This document shows positions 1 through 6,382 of a stretch of 23,639 bases of DNA, piece by piece. The notes under the pieces were generated by a model. It was not told the DNA's origin. It made no database searches and saw nothing but the letters and a program-made list of their open reading frames with translations. The DNA lies in IMG/VR virus record IMGVR_UViG_3300036829_000182, positions 1 through 23,639 of that record; one strand, 5' to 3'. The DNA comes from a virus. A program made the position numbers and the translations under genes. The stretch's first letter is position 1. Each line of letters begins with the position of its first letter.

Positions 1-780
1 CCCTTGCCGACGTGGGACAAATGCCGCGTGGGTCTGGGCCCGCAGATGTTCGAAGAAACTTTGGTCGGCAAAGATTGTTTTGCCGGACTGGATCTGGGTT
101 GGCGCGACGACTTTGCATGCCTCGGCGAAGTTTTCCCAACGCGGATCAAGATCGAGCACCCCGAACTGCCCGCCGATGGGCCGGTCTTCGCTGATGACGA
201 TCAGATTGCCCCACCAGGCCCGATGGCTCAGGCGCGGTGGAAGATACTCAAGTGCGCTGTCAAGCTGCATTGCTGGATCCCGGCCGAGGGACGACGGGAC
301 ATCACGCAAGCTCCGTTGTGCAACTGGATCCGCGATGGTCTCGTGACCGTCGTCCCTGGCAATACCAACGATCCGCAGCTCATCCTGTCACAGTTGGAAC
401 GTGATCGCAAGCAATATCGCATTGCCGAATTAGGTTTAGATCCAAATAACGCCCGGCAGTTCGGATTGGAAGCGATGGAGCTCGGACTGCAGGTGTTCGA
501 ATTCTGGCAGACGAAACGCAATTACAACGAACCGTGCCGCGAGTTCGAACGGCTGGCCGCGGCCGGCCTGCTCGAGCACGACGGCAACGCCCTCCTCAGA
601 TGGATGATCGGCAACGTAGTGATGGAGGCCGATGCCCGCGGCTACGTGATGCCGGCGAAACAGAAATCGGCCGACAAGATCGACGGCCCGGTTTCGCTGC
701 TGATGGGTTTCGCCCGGGCGATGTTCGGCGAAATCGAGACCGGCTCCGTGTATGAGCGTCGTGGGATGCTCATTTTGTAA
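1..780 (+). CDS. Terminase large subunit, C-terminal part (partial at window start)
   Basis: This is the nuclease end of the phage DNA-packaging motor, which cuts concatemeric DNA during head filling. The reading frame is open at the left edge, so the ATPase half lies outside the window. The RNase H-like nuclease signature is visible: GLDLGWRDD (first acidic residue about residue 30 from the TTG at position 4), LGLDPNNA (Asp about 146), and the closing ADKIDGPVSLLMGFARA (Asp about 227). The stretch LLRWMIGNVVMEAD followed by a lysine-rich segment is typical of HK97-type (Terminase_1) large terminases. It lies two genes upstream of the portal, the expected position. The stop codon is followed at once by an inverted repeat. 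Confidence 0.9.
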   Translation, partial: PLPTWDKCRVGLGPQMFEETLVGKDCFAGLDLGWRDDFACLGEVFPTRIKIEHPELPADGPVFADDDQIAPPGPMAQARWKILKCAVKLHCWIPAEGRRDITQAPLCNWIRDGLVTVVPGNTNDPQLILSQLERDRKQYRIAELGLDPNNARQFGLEAMELGLQVFEFWQTKRNYNEPCREFERLAAAGLLEHDGNALLRWMIGNVVMEADARGYVMPAKQKSADKIDGPVSLLMGFARAMFGEIETGSVYERRGMLIL

Positions 781-784
781 TCGG

Positions 785-848
785 TGGCAGAACAATGTGG
801 GCAGAACAATAAAGATGCCGCTATCGTTCTGCCCCCATCGTTCTGCCA
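785..848. repeat. Inverted repeat, family A (GCAGAACAAT words)
   Basis: Left arm 785-810 and right arm 823-848 are near-perfect complements of 26 bases around a 12-base loop. Each arm holds the word GCAGAACAAT (or GCAGAACGAT) twice. It starts five bases after the terminase stop. The same design with GCAGAAAAAT occurs at 2913-2991 and 13055-13138. No T tract follows, so it does not look like a standard terminator. Confidence 0.9.
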
Positions 849-858
849 TCCGTCTGTT

Positions 859-916
859 TGGAAGTCAAATTTCACTTCCATATTTCACTTCCGCAATGGG
901 TTTCACTTCCGCAATG
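859..916. repeat. Direct repeats of TTTCACTTCC with a short inverted copy
   Basis: TTTCACTTCC occurs at 870-879, 883-892 and 901-910. The last two copies continue identically with GCAATG. A partial inverse, GGAAGTCAAA, lies at 860-869 and can form a small hairpin. The final copy runs into the start codon at 914. It resembles the other word-repeat hairpins of the window but is less regular. Confidence 0.75.
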
Positions 917-1138
917 AATGACATGATTGCTCTGGCCGGTTTCGTCGCCCTGGTCGTCGGGCTGTGGTGGATCCACCCGCCCACGGCGCTCGTGATTGGC
1001 GGCACGCTGATCTTCGGCCTGGGCTGCTCGGGCGCGGCGAATGACCGCCGCCGGCGGGCGATCGCCAGGCGGACGAAACGCATCGAGCTGGCCCGCAGCC
1101 GCAACGAACCGTTGTCGTCGATCGACGAAACCGACTGA
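914..1138 (+). CDS. Small two-helix membrane protein between terminase and portal
   Basis: A 74-residue protein with two predicted membrane segments (about residues 4-20 and 22-40, split by HPP) and a strongly basic cytoplasmic-looking tail (DRRRRAIARRTKRIELARSRN). The ATG at 914 was chosen over the longer frame from 752 because the extra 54 residues would be encoded by the repeat DNA. Small membrane proteins of this type often sit between terminase and portal genes in siphoviruses, and their function is not known to me. A holin-like role is possible from topology alone, but there is no lysin beside it. No clear ribosome binding site precedes the start. Confidence 0.6.
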   Translation: MNDMIALAGFVALVVGLWWIHPPTALVIGGTLIFGLGCSGAANDRRRRAIARRTKRIELARSRNEPLSSIDETD

Positions 1139-1147
1139 AGAACAATA

Positions 1148-1211
1148 ACCACGGATTACACGGATGGCACGGATAAAAACCGTCATCAGTGCCATCCGTG
1201 AAATCCGTGGT
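1148..1211. repeat. Inverted repeat, family B (CCACGGAT words)
   Basis: Left arm 1148-1170 and right arm 1189-1211 pair at 22 of 23 positions. Words are CCACGGAT, CACGGAT and GGCACGGAT. A T-rich stretch (TCTCTTCCTTTTT) follows the right arm on the plus strand, so weak intrinsic termination before the portal gene is possible. Confidence 0.9.
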
Positions 1212-1234
1212 CTCTTCCTTTTTGTGTGATGTAA

Positions 1235-2914
1235 ATGGGCTTTCTCGGTAAATTACTGCCGCATTTTTCGAACAGCCTCGAAAACCCGCGCGTGTCGCTG
1301 AACGATCCCCGCGCCTGGGACGAATTGTTCGGCATTAACCTCTCGGACACCGGCGTGCGCATCACGCCGCAAACGGCCATCGGCTACTCGCCGCTATGGC
1401 GCGGCATCAATCTCATTTGCAACGTGCTGATGCGCTTGCCGCTGCATGTGTATAAGGCGGTGGGCCACGGCAACAGCAAAGACTTCAGCGGGGCCGATCG
1501 CTGGCTGATCGACAGCAAACATCCGGCTTACAAGCTCGTGCATTGGAAGGTGAATGACTACCTGTCGGCCGGGTTGTGGAAACAGGTCATGGGTTACCAC
1601 GCCCTGTTTCGCGGCAACGGTTACAGCGCCATCTGGCGCAATGCCCGCGGCGAGCCCCTCGAGCTCTTGCCTCTCTCGCCGACCGACACAATCCCCGTGA
1701 TCGCCGACGGCAAGTTGTGGTATGCCTCCAAAATCGAAGGCATCAAACGCAAGCTGCCGGCGGACGACGTGTTTCACCTCAAGGGCCTGTCGTATGACGG
1801 CCTGGTCGGACATGACGTGCTGACGATCATGAAGGACGAGCTGGGATTAGGTGTCGGCGCGCGCAAATACGCGAGCAAGTACTTTGCCAACGGCGCCTCG
1901 ACCGGGGGCGTGCTGATGATTCCCCGCGGCATGTCGGAGGCCGCGGCGAAGCAGCTCAAGAAAGATTGGAAGGATTACCAGGAAGGGATGGACAACGCCT
2001 TTCGGACGGCCGTCCTCGAAGACGGCGCGAAATGGGTGCCCACCACGTTCGACCCCGAGAAATCGCAACTGATCGCCGCGCGGCAATTCTCGGTCCGCGA
2101 CGTGGCCAACATCCTGGGGCTTCCGCCGCACAAGCTGGGGGACGATTCGCGACTATCCTACAATTCTCTGGAGCAAGAGAATAACGCCACGCTCGACGAC
2201 TCGTATGATCCCTGGTTGCACCGGATCGAGGAAGAAGCCGATTTGAAGCTGCTCTCGCAACAGCAGCGCGACAACGCCAGTCATTTCTTTGGTTTCGATC
2301 GCCGGCCGCTGAAACGACCGGACGCCAAGACGCAAGCGGAGATCGACGCCCAGCGCATCAACAGCGGCCGCAACACGCTCAACGAAGTGCGGGCCGAGAA
2401 CAACGAGCCGCCGGTCGACCCGGCGATCGGCGACGTGATTCGCATTCCGACGAATGTCACTCTGGGGGCGCCGAAAGTCACGGCAGAGTCGAGCAATGGG
2501 ACTGATGGGACAAATGCGACGGATAAGTCCTCTAAGTCGCCTAAGTCCCATTCGTCGAGCGTCAACAAGGCCCACCGCGCCTTGCTGGCCGATCGGCTCG
2601 ATCGGTTCGCCGCGATCGATGCTGAGCAGTGCAAGAAAGCCCGCGATCGGTATACTGATTCGCTGCCCGGCTTTGCCGGCTGGGCGGGGACCTGGTTCGG
2701 GCAACAGGAAAAAAAGGTGACCGATGCACTGTCGCCGATCTTTGCAGCCATCTTCGCCGTGTCGAATAAAAGCGGGGCCCCGGAAGCCGCAGCGGCCTTC
2801 GCCCAATCCTATTGTGCGTCCGCACGAGACGTCGCGTTAGCGACGAGCTCTGGGCCGCCACCATTCGATCTCCTGCGCGACTCGATGCTCGACCAGGTGT
2901 TCAACGACTCATAG
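1235..2914 (+). CDS. Phage portal protein, HK97 family
   Basis: Forms the dodecameric ring at one head vertex through which DNA enters and leaves. The 559-residue product carries the HK97 portal pattern: an N-terminal region with QTAIGYSPLWRGINLICN, then GNGYSAIWRNARGEPLELLPL, a helical stem region around ANILGLPPHKLGDDSRLSYNSLEQ, and a crown ending near NEPPVDPAIGDVIRIP. Length to that point (about 410 residues) matches the family. A further 145 residues follow: a Ser/Thr/Lys linker partly encoded by a repeat (2495-2552), then an Ala-rich helical tail of unknown role. The start at 1235 has no good Shine-Dalgarno sequence. The stop lies in the first bases of the next inverted repeat. Confidence 0.93.
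   Translation: MGFLGKLLPHFSNSLENPRVSLNDPRAWDELFGINLSDTGVRITPQTAIGYSPLWRGINLICNVLMRLPLHVYKAVGHGNSKDFSGADRWLIDSKHPAYKLVHWKVNDYLSAGLWKQVMGYHALFRGNGYSAIWRNARGEPLELLPLSPTDTIPVIADGKLWYASKIEGIKRKLPADDVFHLKGLSYDGLVGHDVLTIMKDELGLGVGARKYASKYFANGASTGGVLMIPRGMSEAAAKQLKKDWKDYQEGMDNAFRTAVLEDGAKWVPTTFDPEKSQLIAARQFSVRDVANILGLPPHKLGDDSRLSYNSLEQENNATLDDSYDPWLHRIEEEADLKLLSQQQRDNASHFFGFDRRPLKRPDAKTQAEIDAQRINSGRNTLNEVRAENNEPPVDPAIGDVIRIPTNVTLGAPKVTAESSNGTDGTNATDKSSKSPKSHSSSVNKAHRALLADRLDRFAAIDAEQCKKARDRYTDSLPGFAGWAGTWFGQQEKKVTDALSPIFAAIFAVSNKSGAPEAAAAFAQSYCASARDVALATSSGPPPFDLLRDSMLDQVFNDS
2495..2552. repeat. Inverted repeat, family G (TGGGAC / TAAGTC words), inside the portal gene
   Basis: AATGGGACT (2495-2503) is the exact complement of AGTCCCATT (2544-2552). 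Between them the words TGGGAC and CTAAGTC recur, giving longer imperfect pairing. It is translated in frame as a low-complexity linker (NGTDGTNATDKSSKSPKSHS). A related half element (GGGACGGATAGGACTCATA) lies at 19335-19353. Confidence 0.7.
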
Positions 2915-2991
2915 GCAGAAAAATGGGGGGCAGAAAAATCGCTCCCGCGGCCGCCCGTCATTCATTTTTCTGCCCCTTTATTTTTCTGCCT
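2913..2991. repeat. Inverted repeat, family A (GCAGAAAAAT words)
   Basis: Left arm 2913-2939 has two GCAGAAAAAT words separated by GGGGG. Right arm 2964-2991 is its complement with minor changes. It overlaps the portal stop codon and is followed by CTCTTTTTTCG on the plus strand, which would suit an intrinsic terminator or attenuator ahead of the protease. Confidence 0.9.
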
Positions 2992-3017
2992 GGCTCTTTT
3001 TTCGTAAGGACAAATAA

Positions 3018-3734
3018 ATGACGAAGGCACTCACGATCCGCAATGCAGGGACCCGGCCGGAAATCTTGCTGTACGGCACGATCGGTTACGATTGGGGTGA
3101 CGACTACGTGTCGGCCAAGCAATTCGCCGATACGCTGGCCGGCCTCGGGAATGCGGCCGAGATCGGCGTACGCATCAATTCGATGGGGGGCAGCGTGGCG
3201 GATGGCTTTGCCATGTACAATGCGCTCAAAGAGAATCCCGCGAAGATCATCGTCGACGTCGTGGGCTTCGCCGTCAGTGCCGCGTCGACCGTGGCGATGG
3301 GCGGCGACGAAATCCGCATGCACGCCAACGCGGTCATGATGATTCACCCGCCGGCCAATTACGTGTGGGGGTTCGCCGACGATTTTCGGAAGCAGGCCGA
3401 AGTGCTCGACAAGCTGCAAGCGTCGATCGCCGGCGTGTATGCCAGCCGCGCGGGGAAAACGGCTGATGAATTTTCGAAGCTGATGGACGCCGAGACCTGG
3501 TTCAACGCCGAGGAGGCGTTGGCGGCGGGCCTGGCGACGGCCATTGTGCCCAACGCGGGGGCGGAGACCGAGGCGCCGGCCGAGAATGCGGAAGACGATC
3601 CGGCCATGCTCAACTTGTACCGCAACGTGCCGACCTGGGTGCGCGAGAAAATGGTCAACCGGTTCGGCCGCGAGAAATTCACAAACGTGCTTCGCCGGCG
3701 ACGGCTGGAATTGCTGGAGAAGGCGACGTCGTGA
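3018..3734 (+). CDS. Prohead protease, ClpP-like serine peptidase (S14 type)
   Basis: Likely cleaves the capsid N-terminal scaffold domain during head maturation. The 238-residue product has the ClpP fold pattern: INSMGGSVADGFAMYNAL at 54-70 (oxyanion-loop strand), nucleophile Ser87 in GFAVSAAS, His110 in MMIHPP and Asp157 in LMDAETWF. The Ser-His-Asp spacing agrees with ClpP. The C-terminal 60 residues are acidic then basic and end beyond the core fold. The start is supported by AAGGA seven bases upstream, one of few clear ribosome binding sites among the structural genes. It follows the portal, as in HK97-like phages, but the capsid gene is displaced 3.3 kb away by an opposite-strand cassette. 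Confidence 0.9.
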   Translation: MTKALTIRNAGTRPEILLYGTIGYDWGDDYVSAKQFADTLAGLGNAAEIGVRINSMGGSVADGFAMYNALKENPAKIIVDVVGFAVSAASTVAMGGDEIRMHANAVMMIHPPANYVWGFADDFRKQAEVLDKLQASIAGVYASRAGKTADEFSKLMDAETWFNAEEALAAGLATAIVPNAGAETEAPAENAEDDPAMLNLYRNVPTWVREKMVNRFGREKFTNVLRRRRLELLEKATS

Positions 3735-3822
3735 AGAGGCACGCGGCTTGACGGTCGCGCGCAACACCGGACGTCGATCGACTTTCCCCGTCATTGCGGG
3801 CCGTCATGTGGCTTGCCTCTTC
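3733..3822. repeat. Inverted repeat element, family E, copy 1
   Basis: Arms 3733-3759 and 3797-3822 (GAAGAGGCAMGC ... GCTTGCCTCTTC) enclose a loop holding the palindrome GTCGATCGAC. The element at 9191-9279 matches this one over its whole length when read on the opposite strand, including the loop (CGCGCGCAACAMCGGACG), so the two are homologous copies in inverted orientation. It overlaps the protease stop codon. Confidence 0.85.
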
Positions 3823-3827
3823 GCGAT

Positions 3828-4361
3828 TCAGTCGGGCCGCTTCTCTTTCGCGCGCTTCGCCGCGTCACGGGCCCACTGCGACAACTCCGGCAGCTCCCCC
3901 TCGATCTCCTGGCGGACCTGCCCATCCTGCTCGCGGCGATCGGCCGCGAGCGCCACCGGGGGCACGCTCTGGCCGTCGACGACGGCCTTCCCCGGCCACT
4001 GGCGCAGCCCGACGCTATGCCGCGTCGCGCCGTGCGCCAGTGTCACGATCAGCACGCGCATCCGCGAGAGGAGCGAGTCGCGCCGCTGCGGCAGATGATC
4101 GTCGTGCACGATGTAGCCCAGCGACCCATTGAGCCCGTCCAGTTTCGCAGGCGGCAATTCGACGGTGATCGTCCCGAGTTGGGCCGCCTGAATCGTTTCA
4201 TCCACATCGGGCAGCCGCCGGGCCGCCAGTGCCAGCGGATCGGCCTGCGCGTCGTGCTCATCCTCCAGTGACAGCGGCAGACAAATGCGCAGCTCGCGGC
4301 CGTTGACGTACAGGTCTTTGCGCTGGCGGTTCGACAGGCGGAAAATCACGCGCTCGCTCAT
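3828..4361 (-). CDS. Hypothetical protein, last gene of the opposite-strand cassette
   Basis: A 177-residue soluble protein with no motif I can place. It starts MSERVIFRLSNRQRKDLYVN and contains acidic, basic and Gln-rich patches, ending in a basic tail (ARDAAKRAKEKRPD). The start at 4361 rather than 4445 is decided by a strong AGGAG seven bases upstream. The sequence IFRLSNRQRKDLYVNGRELRICLPLSLEDE reads like a compact beta domain. It is the 3' gene of a minus-strand group, convergent with the protease across a family E inverted repeat. Function unknown. Confidence 0.75.
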   Translation of the reverse strand: MSERVIFRLSNRQRKDLYVNGRELRICLPLSLEDEHDAQADPLALAARRLPDVDETIQAAQLGTITVELPPAKLDGLNGSLGYIVHDDHLPQRRDSLLSRMRVLIVTLAHGATRHSVGLRQWPGKAVVDGQSVPPVALAADRREQDGQVRQEIEGELPELSQWARDAAKRAKEKRPD

Positions 4362-4438
4362 GATGGCTCCTGAAATGTAAAACATGCCGCCCCGCGGAAA
4401 AACTTGGCATCGTCGCCGCCGCCATTCATTCAGCAACA

Positions 4439-4464
4439 GCTTCAATGGGGCCGCGGGGCGGCCC
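4439..4464 (-). repeat. CRISPR-repeat-like hairpin, unit 2
   Basis: On the minus strand this reads GGGCCGC CCC GCGGCCC followed by CATTGAAGC, that is a 7-bp GC stem with a 3-base loop and an ATTGAAGC tail. Many type I CRISPR repeats have this layout: a central stem, then an 8-base ATTGAAAC-like handle. GCTTCAATGGGGCCGC is identical to the unit at 4539-4554, exactly 100 bases away. A second complement, CCGCCCCGCGG near 4386-4396, could compete for pairing. It lies in the 207-base gap between two cassette genes. Confidence 0.5.
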
Positions 4465-4538
4465 GAAAAATCAAATCAAAACAATGCCGGCGGCGGAATT
4501 CTCTCGGCGAATGAATCGCAACAAGCTGCAATGACTCC

Positions 4539-4563
4539 GCTTCAATGGGGCCGCCGCCGGCCC
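4539..4563 (-). repeat. CRISPR-repeat-like hairpin, unit 1
   Basis: On the minus strand this reads GGGCCG GCGG CGGCCC then CATTGAAGC. It shares 16 identical bases with unit 2 while its stem differs but still pairs, so the hairpin shape is kept although the bases changed. It ends six bases before the stop codon of the 4569-5204 gene. The 100-base period is too long for an ordinary repeat plus spacer unit, so this is not called as an array. Confidence 0.45.
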
Positions 4564-4568
4564 AAACA

Positions 4569-5204
4569 CTAATAAACGAACTCCATGATTCTGGCCCGGT
4601 CGCCCCCCCACACGGCCAGGGCGTAGAATTCTCCCGGCGCATCCTTCCACTCGACGACGATTGCCGGGTCGGGGTTGACCTCCTGCCATTCCTCCGGCTG
4701 GTAGAGGACGCCGACCCATTTCGCGCGGCGGCGGACTTTCTCGTCGCGCAGAATTTCACGGGCCCGACGGGGGATGACGGGCATCCCCAGCGGGACGAAG
4801 GCCCGCACTCCGTCGGCCTGGTCGTGCGGGCGATAGCGCACGTAGAGACTGCTGCAGCGGTCGCCGGCCATCGCGACATAAAATGTGCCGTCGCTGTCGC
4901 GCTTACCGTTGCCGGCGCTGATTGACACGGTCGGATCGACAATGGCCCACAGGGGCAGTCCGTCCGCGCGGTGCTCCGACAGCAGTCCCGCCAGGTCGAT
5001 CCGCCGACCGCGGCGGCGCGCGACGAGCGCGCGTTGCGACTGCCGCAGGCCGATCATCAGCTTATCGCGCGATTGCAGCTCGGCCGGCAGCCCTCCGCGG
5101 TAGCGGTCCATGATCGCCTGCCGCCGTCGCAGAATTTCTCCCGCCGCTTTTCTGGCCGCGCCGCGCTTCAGCCGCGGCTCGACACTCGTCATAATGTCCG
5201 CCAT
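4569..5204 (-). CDS. Hypothetical protein of the opposite-strand cassette
   Basis: A 211-residue protein, MADIMTSVEPRLKRGAARKA onward, with a basic helical N-terminal third (many Arg/Lys up to about residue 75) and a beta-rich C-terminal part (GTFYVAMAGDRCSSLYVRYR; WVGVLYQPEEWQEV; FYALAVWGGDRARIMEFVY). I do not recognise the family. The N-terminal part could bind nucleic acid, but this is inference from charge only. The start at 5204, not 5528, is set by AGGGAG about eight bases upstream. The 98-base gap before it holds two stable hairpins. Confidence 0.75.
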   Translation of the reverse strand: MADIMTSVEPRLKRGAARKAAGEILRRRQAIMDRYRGGLPAELQSRDKLMIGLRQSQRALVARRRGRRIDLAGLLSEHRADGLPLWAIVDPTVSISAGNGKRDSDGTFYVAMAGDRCSSLYVRYRPHDQADGVRAFVPLGMPVIPRRAREILRDEKVRRRAKWVGVLYQPEEWQEVNPDPAIVVEWKDAPGEFYALAVWGGDRARIMEFVY

Positions 5205-5233
5205 GATCTCATCTCCCTTTCGAGATGGGGTCT

Positions 5234-5301
5234 GGCCGGCGGGAGGTGAACTCTCCCGCCGGCCGTTTCGTCTCGGGCCGCGAGCGGCGCTCGCGGAGCC
5301 C
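5234..5301. other. Two tandem GC-rich hairpins in a cassette intergenic gap
   Basis: Hairpin one pairs 5234-5245 with 5253-5264 (GGCCGGCGGGAG, perfect, 7-base loop). Hairpin two pairs 5278-5285 with 5289-5296 (CCGCGAGC, perfect, 3-base loop), extended by GGG/CCC. Both lie between the stop of the 5303-5530 gene and the ribosome binding site of the 5204 gene. Neither is followed by a T tract on the minus strand, so a role in mRNA processing or stability seems likelier than termination. Confidence 0.7.
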
Positions 5302-5302
5302 A

Positions 5303-5530
5303 CTAACTCTCTTGGCGGCGCTTGAGCTCGAGCAGGGCCGCCGGTGACCCGTGCTCGATTAACAGATCGTCGCCGGCCAGGGCCAGCAGGGCATCGTATT
5401 TCTCGACGCGGCGGCAGTGGATCTTGCTCAGATTCTCCCGCTGCCGCGAGCCGGGGGCGAAGTGCCGCATGTCGTCCAGCGCCCGCCGGCATTGCGATTC
5501 CGCAAAAACTAATTGGTCGATGGTGCACAT
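5303..5530 (-). CDS. Small hypothetical protein (75 residues)
   Basis: The product MCTIDQLVFAESQCRRALDDM onward is mostly helical and ends LLALAGDDLLIEHGSPAALLELKRRQES. No known motif is visible. The start at 5530 is supported by AGGGG six bases upstream and lies just two bases from the stop of the preceding 5533-5814 gene, so the two are probably translated from one message. The longer frame from 5713 overlaps that gene and is not used. Confidence 0.7.
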   Translation of the reverse strand: MCTIDQLVFAESQCRRALDDMRHFAPGSRQRENLSKIHCRRVEKYDALLALAGDDLLIEHGSPAALLELKRRQES

Positions 5531-5532
5531 AA

Positions 5533-5814
5533 TTAACCCCTGGCGAACCATTCGCGGCCGACGGTGACAGCCAGCGTCGAGCAGTGATACCAGGTCGGCC
5601 AGCCGTAGGCGTTCGGGTATCGCACTTCGGTCTTGCCGCTCAATGTCGTCCAGTAGTACGAGCGGCCGGTCATCCGCGGGGCCGCGTCGCCGTCGACCAG
5701 GTCGACCGGGCAATTGCTGTGGGCGTTGGCGGCCTGGCGGGCGGCGCGGCGTTGGGCCAGGGTGAGAGCGCGGGGGGCGAAGAAATTGGCGAAGGTCGCG
5801 AGAATCGGGTGCAT
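5533..5814 (-). CDS. Small hypothetical protein, first gene after the cassette's main promoter
   Basis: A 93-residue protein beginning MHPILATFANFFAPRALTLA, with a short hydrophobic and basic N-terminal stretch and an aromatic C-terminal half (SYYWTTLSGK; YPNAYGWPTWYH). No family recognised. AAGGAA lies shortly before the ATG. It is the first gene downstream of the operator-controlled promoter near 6019-6046, reached after a leader of about 200 bases that contains a long-range stem (5888-6001). Confidence 0.7.
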   Translation of the reverse strand: MHPILATFANFFAPRALTLAQRRAARQAANAHSNCPVDLVDGDAAPRMTGRSYYWTTLSGKTEVRYPNAYGWPTWYHCSTLAVTVGREWFARG

Positions 5815-5887
5815 GTCATTTCCTTCAGGGCCTCGGTGTCGCCCACCGAGGGAGGCTGGCGGCGATTAGCAGCCGGAAAAATCACGA

Positions 5888-6001
5888 GCGAACCAACTCG
5901 ACCCCCGCCGAGCAACTGAGTAGCTATACCCTCGAGTCTGGCCGTCTACTGCGGGGCAGGCGAGCATCCGAATGCTGTGCGGGGGGGTCGGGTTGGTTCG
6001 T
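5888..6001 (-). other. Structured leader RNA candidate of the minus-strand cassette
   Basis: GCGAACCAACTCGACCCCCG (from 5888) pairs with CGGGGGGGTCGGGTTGGTTC (near 5980-5999), closing a loop of about 70 bases with a stem of roughly 20 pairs. Inside, AGCAT/ATGCT (5963-5976) makes a perfect 5-bp hairpin with a 4-base loop, and CTCGAG is a small palindrome. On the minus strand the closing arm is followed by GTGATTTTTC, a short U run. The structure lies between the predicted promoter (6019-6046) and the 5814 start codon, so it could be an attenuator, a terminator or a separate small RNA. Confidence 0.55.
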
Positions 6002-6018
6002 TCGCATGTCATGTCCCT

Positions 6019-6046
6019 ATTATACTTATTGTCGGATGTCCGTCAA
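6019..6046 (-). promoter_or_regulatory. Sigma-70-like promoter of the small-gene cassette
   Basis: Read on the minus strand: TTGACG (6046-6041), a 16-base spacer, then TATAAT (6024-6019). The -10 is a perfect consensus and the -35 has one mismatch. The operator palindrome 6030-6045 covers most of the -35 and the spacer, so a bound repressor would block polymerase. Transcription would start near 6012 and read toward the gene at 5814. Confidence 0.75.
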
Positions 6047-6072
6047 TATGCAATTGACGGAATTCCGACAAT
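6028..6072. promoter_or_regulatory. Double operator: two 16-bp imperfect palindromes
   Basis: TGTCGGATGTCCGTCA at 6030-6045 and TGACGGAATTCCGACA at 6055-6070 are each close to the perfect palindrome TGTCGGATATCCGACA at 6333-6348. They are also complements of each other across 6028-6047 and 6053-6072 (18 of 20). Centre spacing is 25 bases. They lie upstream of and overlapping the cassette promoter, just downstream of the helix-turn-helix gene, the likely source of the binding protein. Confidence 0.75.
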
Positions 6073-6087
6073 TTTCCAGAAATAAAT

Positions 6088-6318
6088 TCAGCCCGCATTT
6101 TCCCGCTGTTTTCGCGCTCGTTTCGGCCGGTCCGTCGTCGCCGGGCGGCCCGGCCCTGGGCGAATGAGTCCCCGCAGCCGGTCGGCGTCGGCGGGAGTGA
6201 AGATCCAGGTCGTCCCCACCTGCTCGCCGATCTGGTTGGCCCGCGCCACGCGCGAGACGGTGTCAGGCGTGCAGCCGATCGAGGCGGCGATCGAGGCGGT
6301 CGTGTGGTGCGTGCTCAT
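6088..6318 (-). CDS. Small helix-turn-helix regulator (MerR / excisionase-like fold)
   Basis: A 76-residue DNA-binding protein. Residues 7-27 (TASIAASIGCTPDTVSRVARA) form a helix-turn-helix, and residues 30-41 (IGEQVGTTWIFT) match the wing strand of MerR/excisionase-type domains. The C-terminus is basic (RPKRARKQRE). The start at 6318 is preferred to 6387 because it begins at the domain, while the upstream stretch is promoter and operator DNA. No Shine-Dalgarno is seen, and the predicted transcript start is only a few bases upstream, suggesting a leaderless message. The 16-bp palindromes at its own promoter and the neighbouring one suggest autoregulation and control of the cassette. Confidence 0.78.
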   Translation of the reverse strand: MSTHHTTASIAASIGCTPDTVSRVARANQIGEQVGTTWIFTPADADRLRGLIRPGPGRPATTDRPKRARKQRENAG

Positions 6319-6324
6319 GCGCTC

Positions 6325-6356
6325 TATATATATGTCGGATATCCGACAATTGTCAA
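6325..6356 (-). promoter_or_regulatory. Promoter of the regulator gene with operator in the spacer
   Basis: Minus strand: TTGACA (6356-6351, perfect -35), an 18-base spacer, then TATATA (6332-6327). The perfect 16-bp palindrome TGTCGGATATCCGACA (6333-6348) fills the spacer, a typical autorepressor site. The expected transcription start is near 6320, next to the ATG at 6318. Confidence 0.78.
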
Positions 6357-6382
6357 CAGCGGATAACGACGGACGGGTAAGG

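Noticed and set aside
752-913. A 54-residue upstream extension of the small membrane protein
   Set aside because: It would be encoded by the inverted and direct repeats at 785-916 and has no protein-like features.
4439-4563. A true CRISPR array
   Set aside because: Only two imperfect units 100 bases apart and no cas genes. Kept as repeat-like hairpins only.
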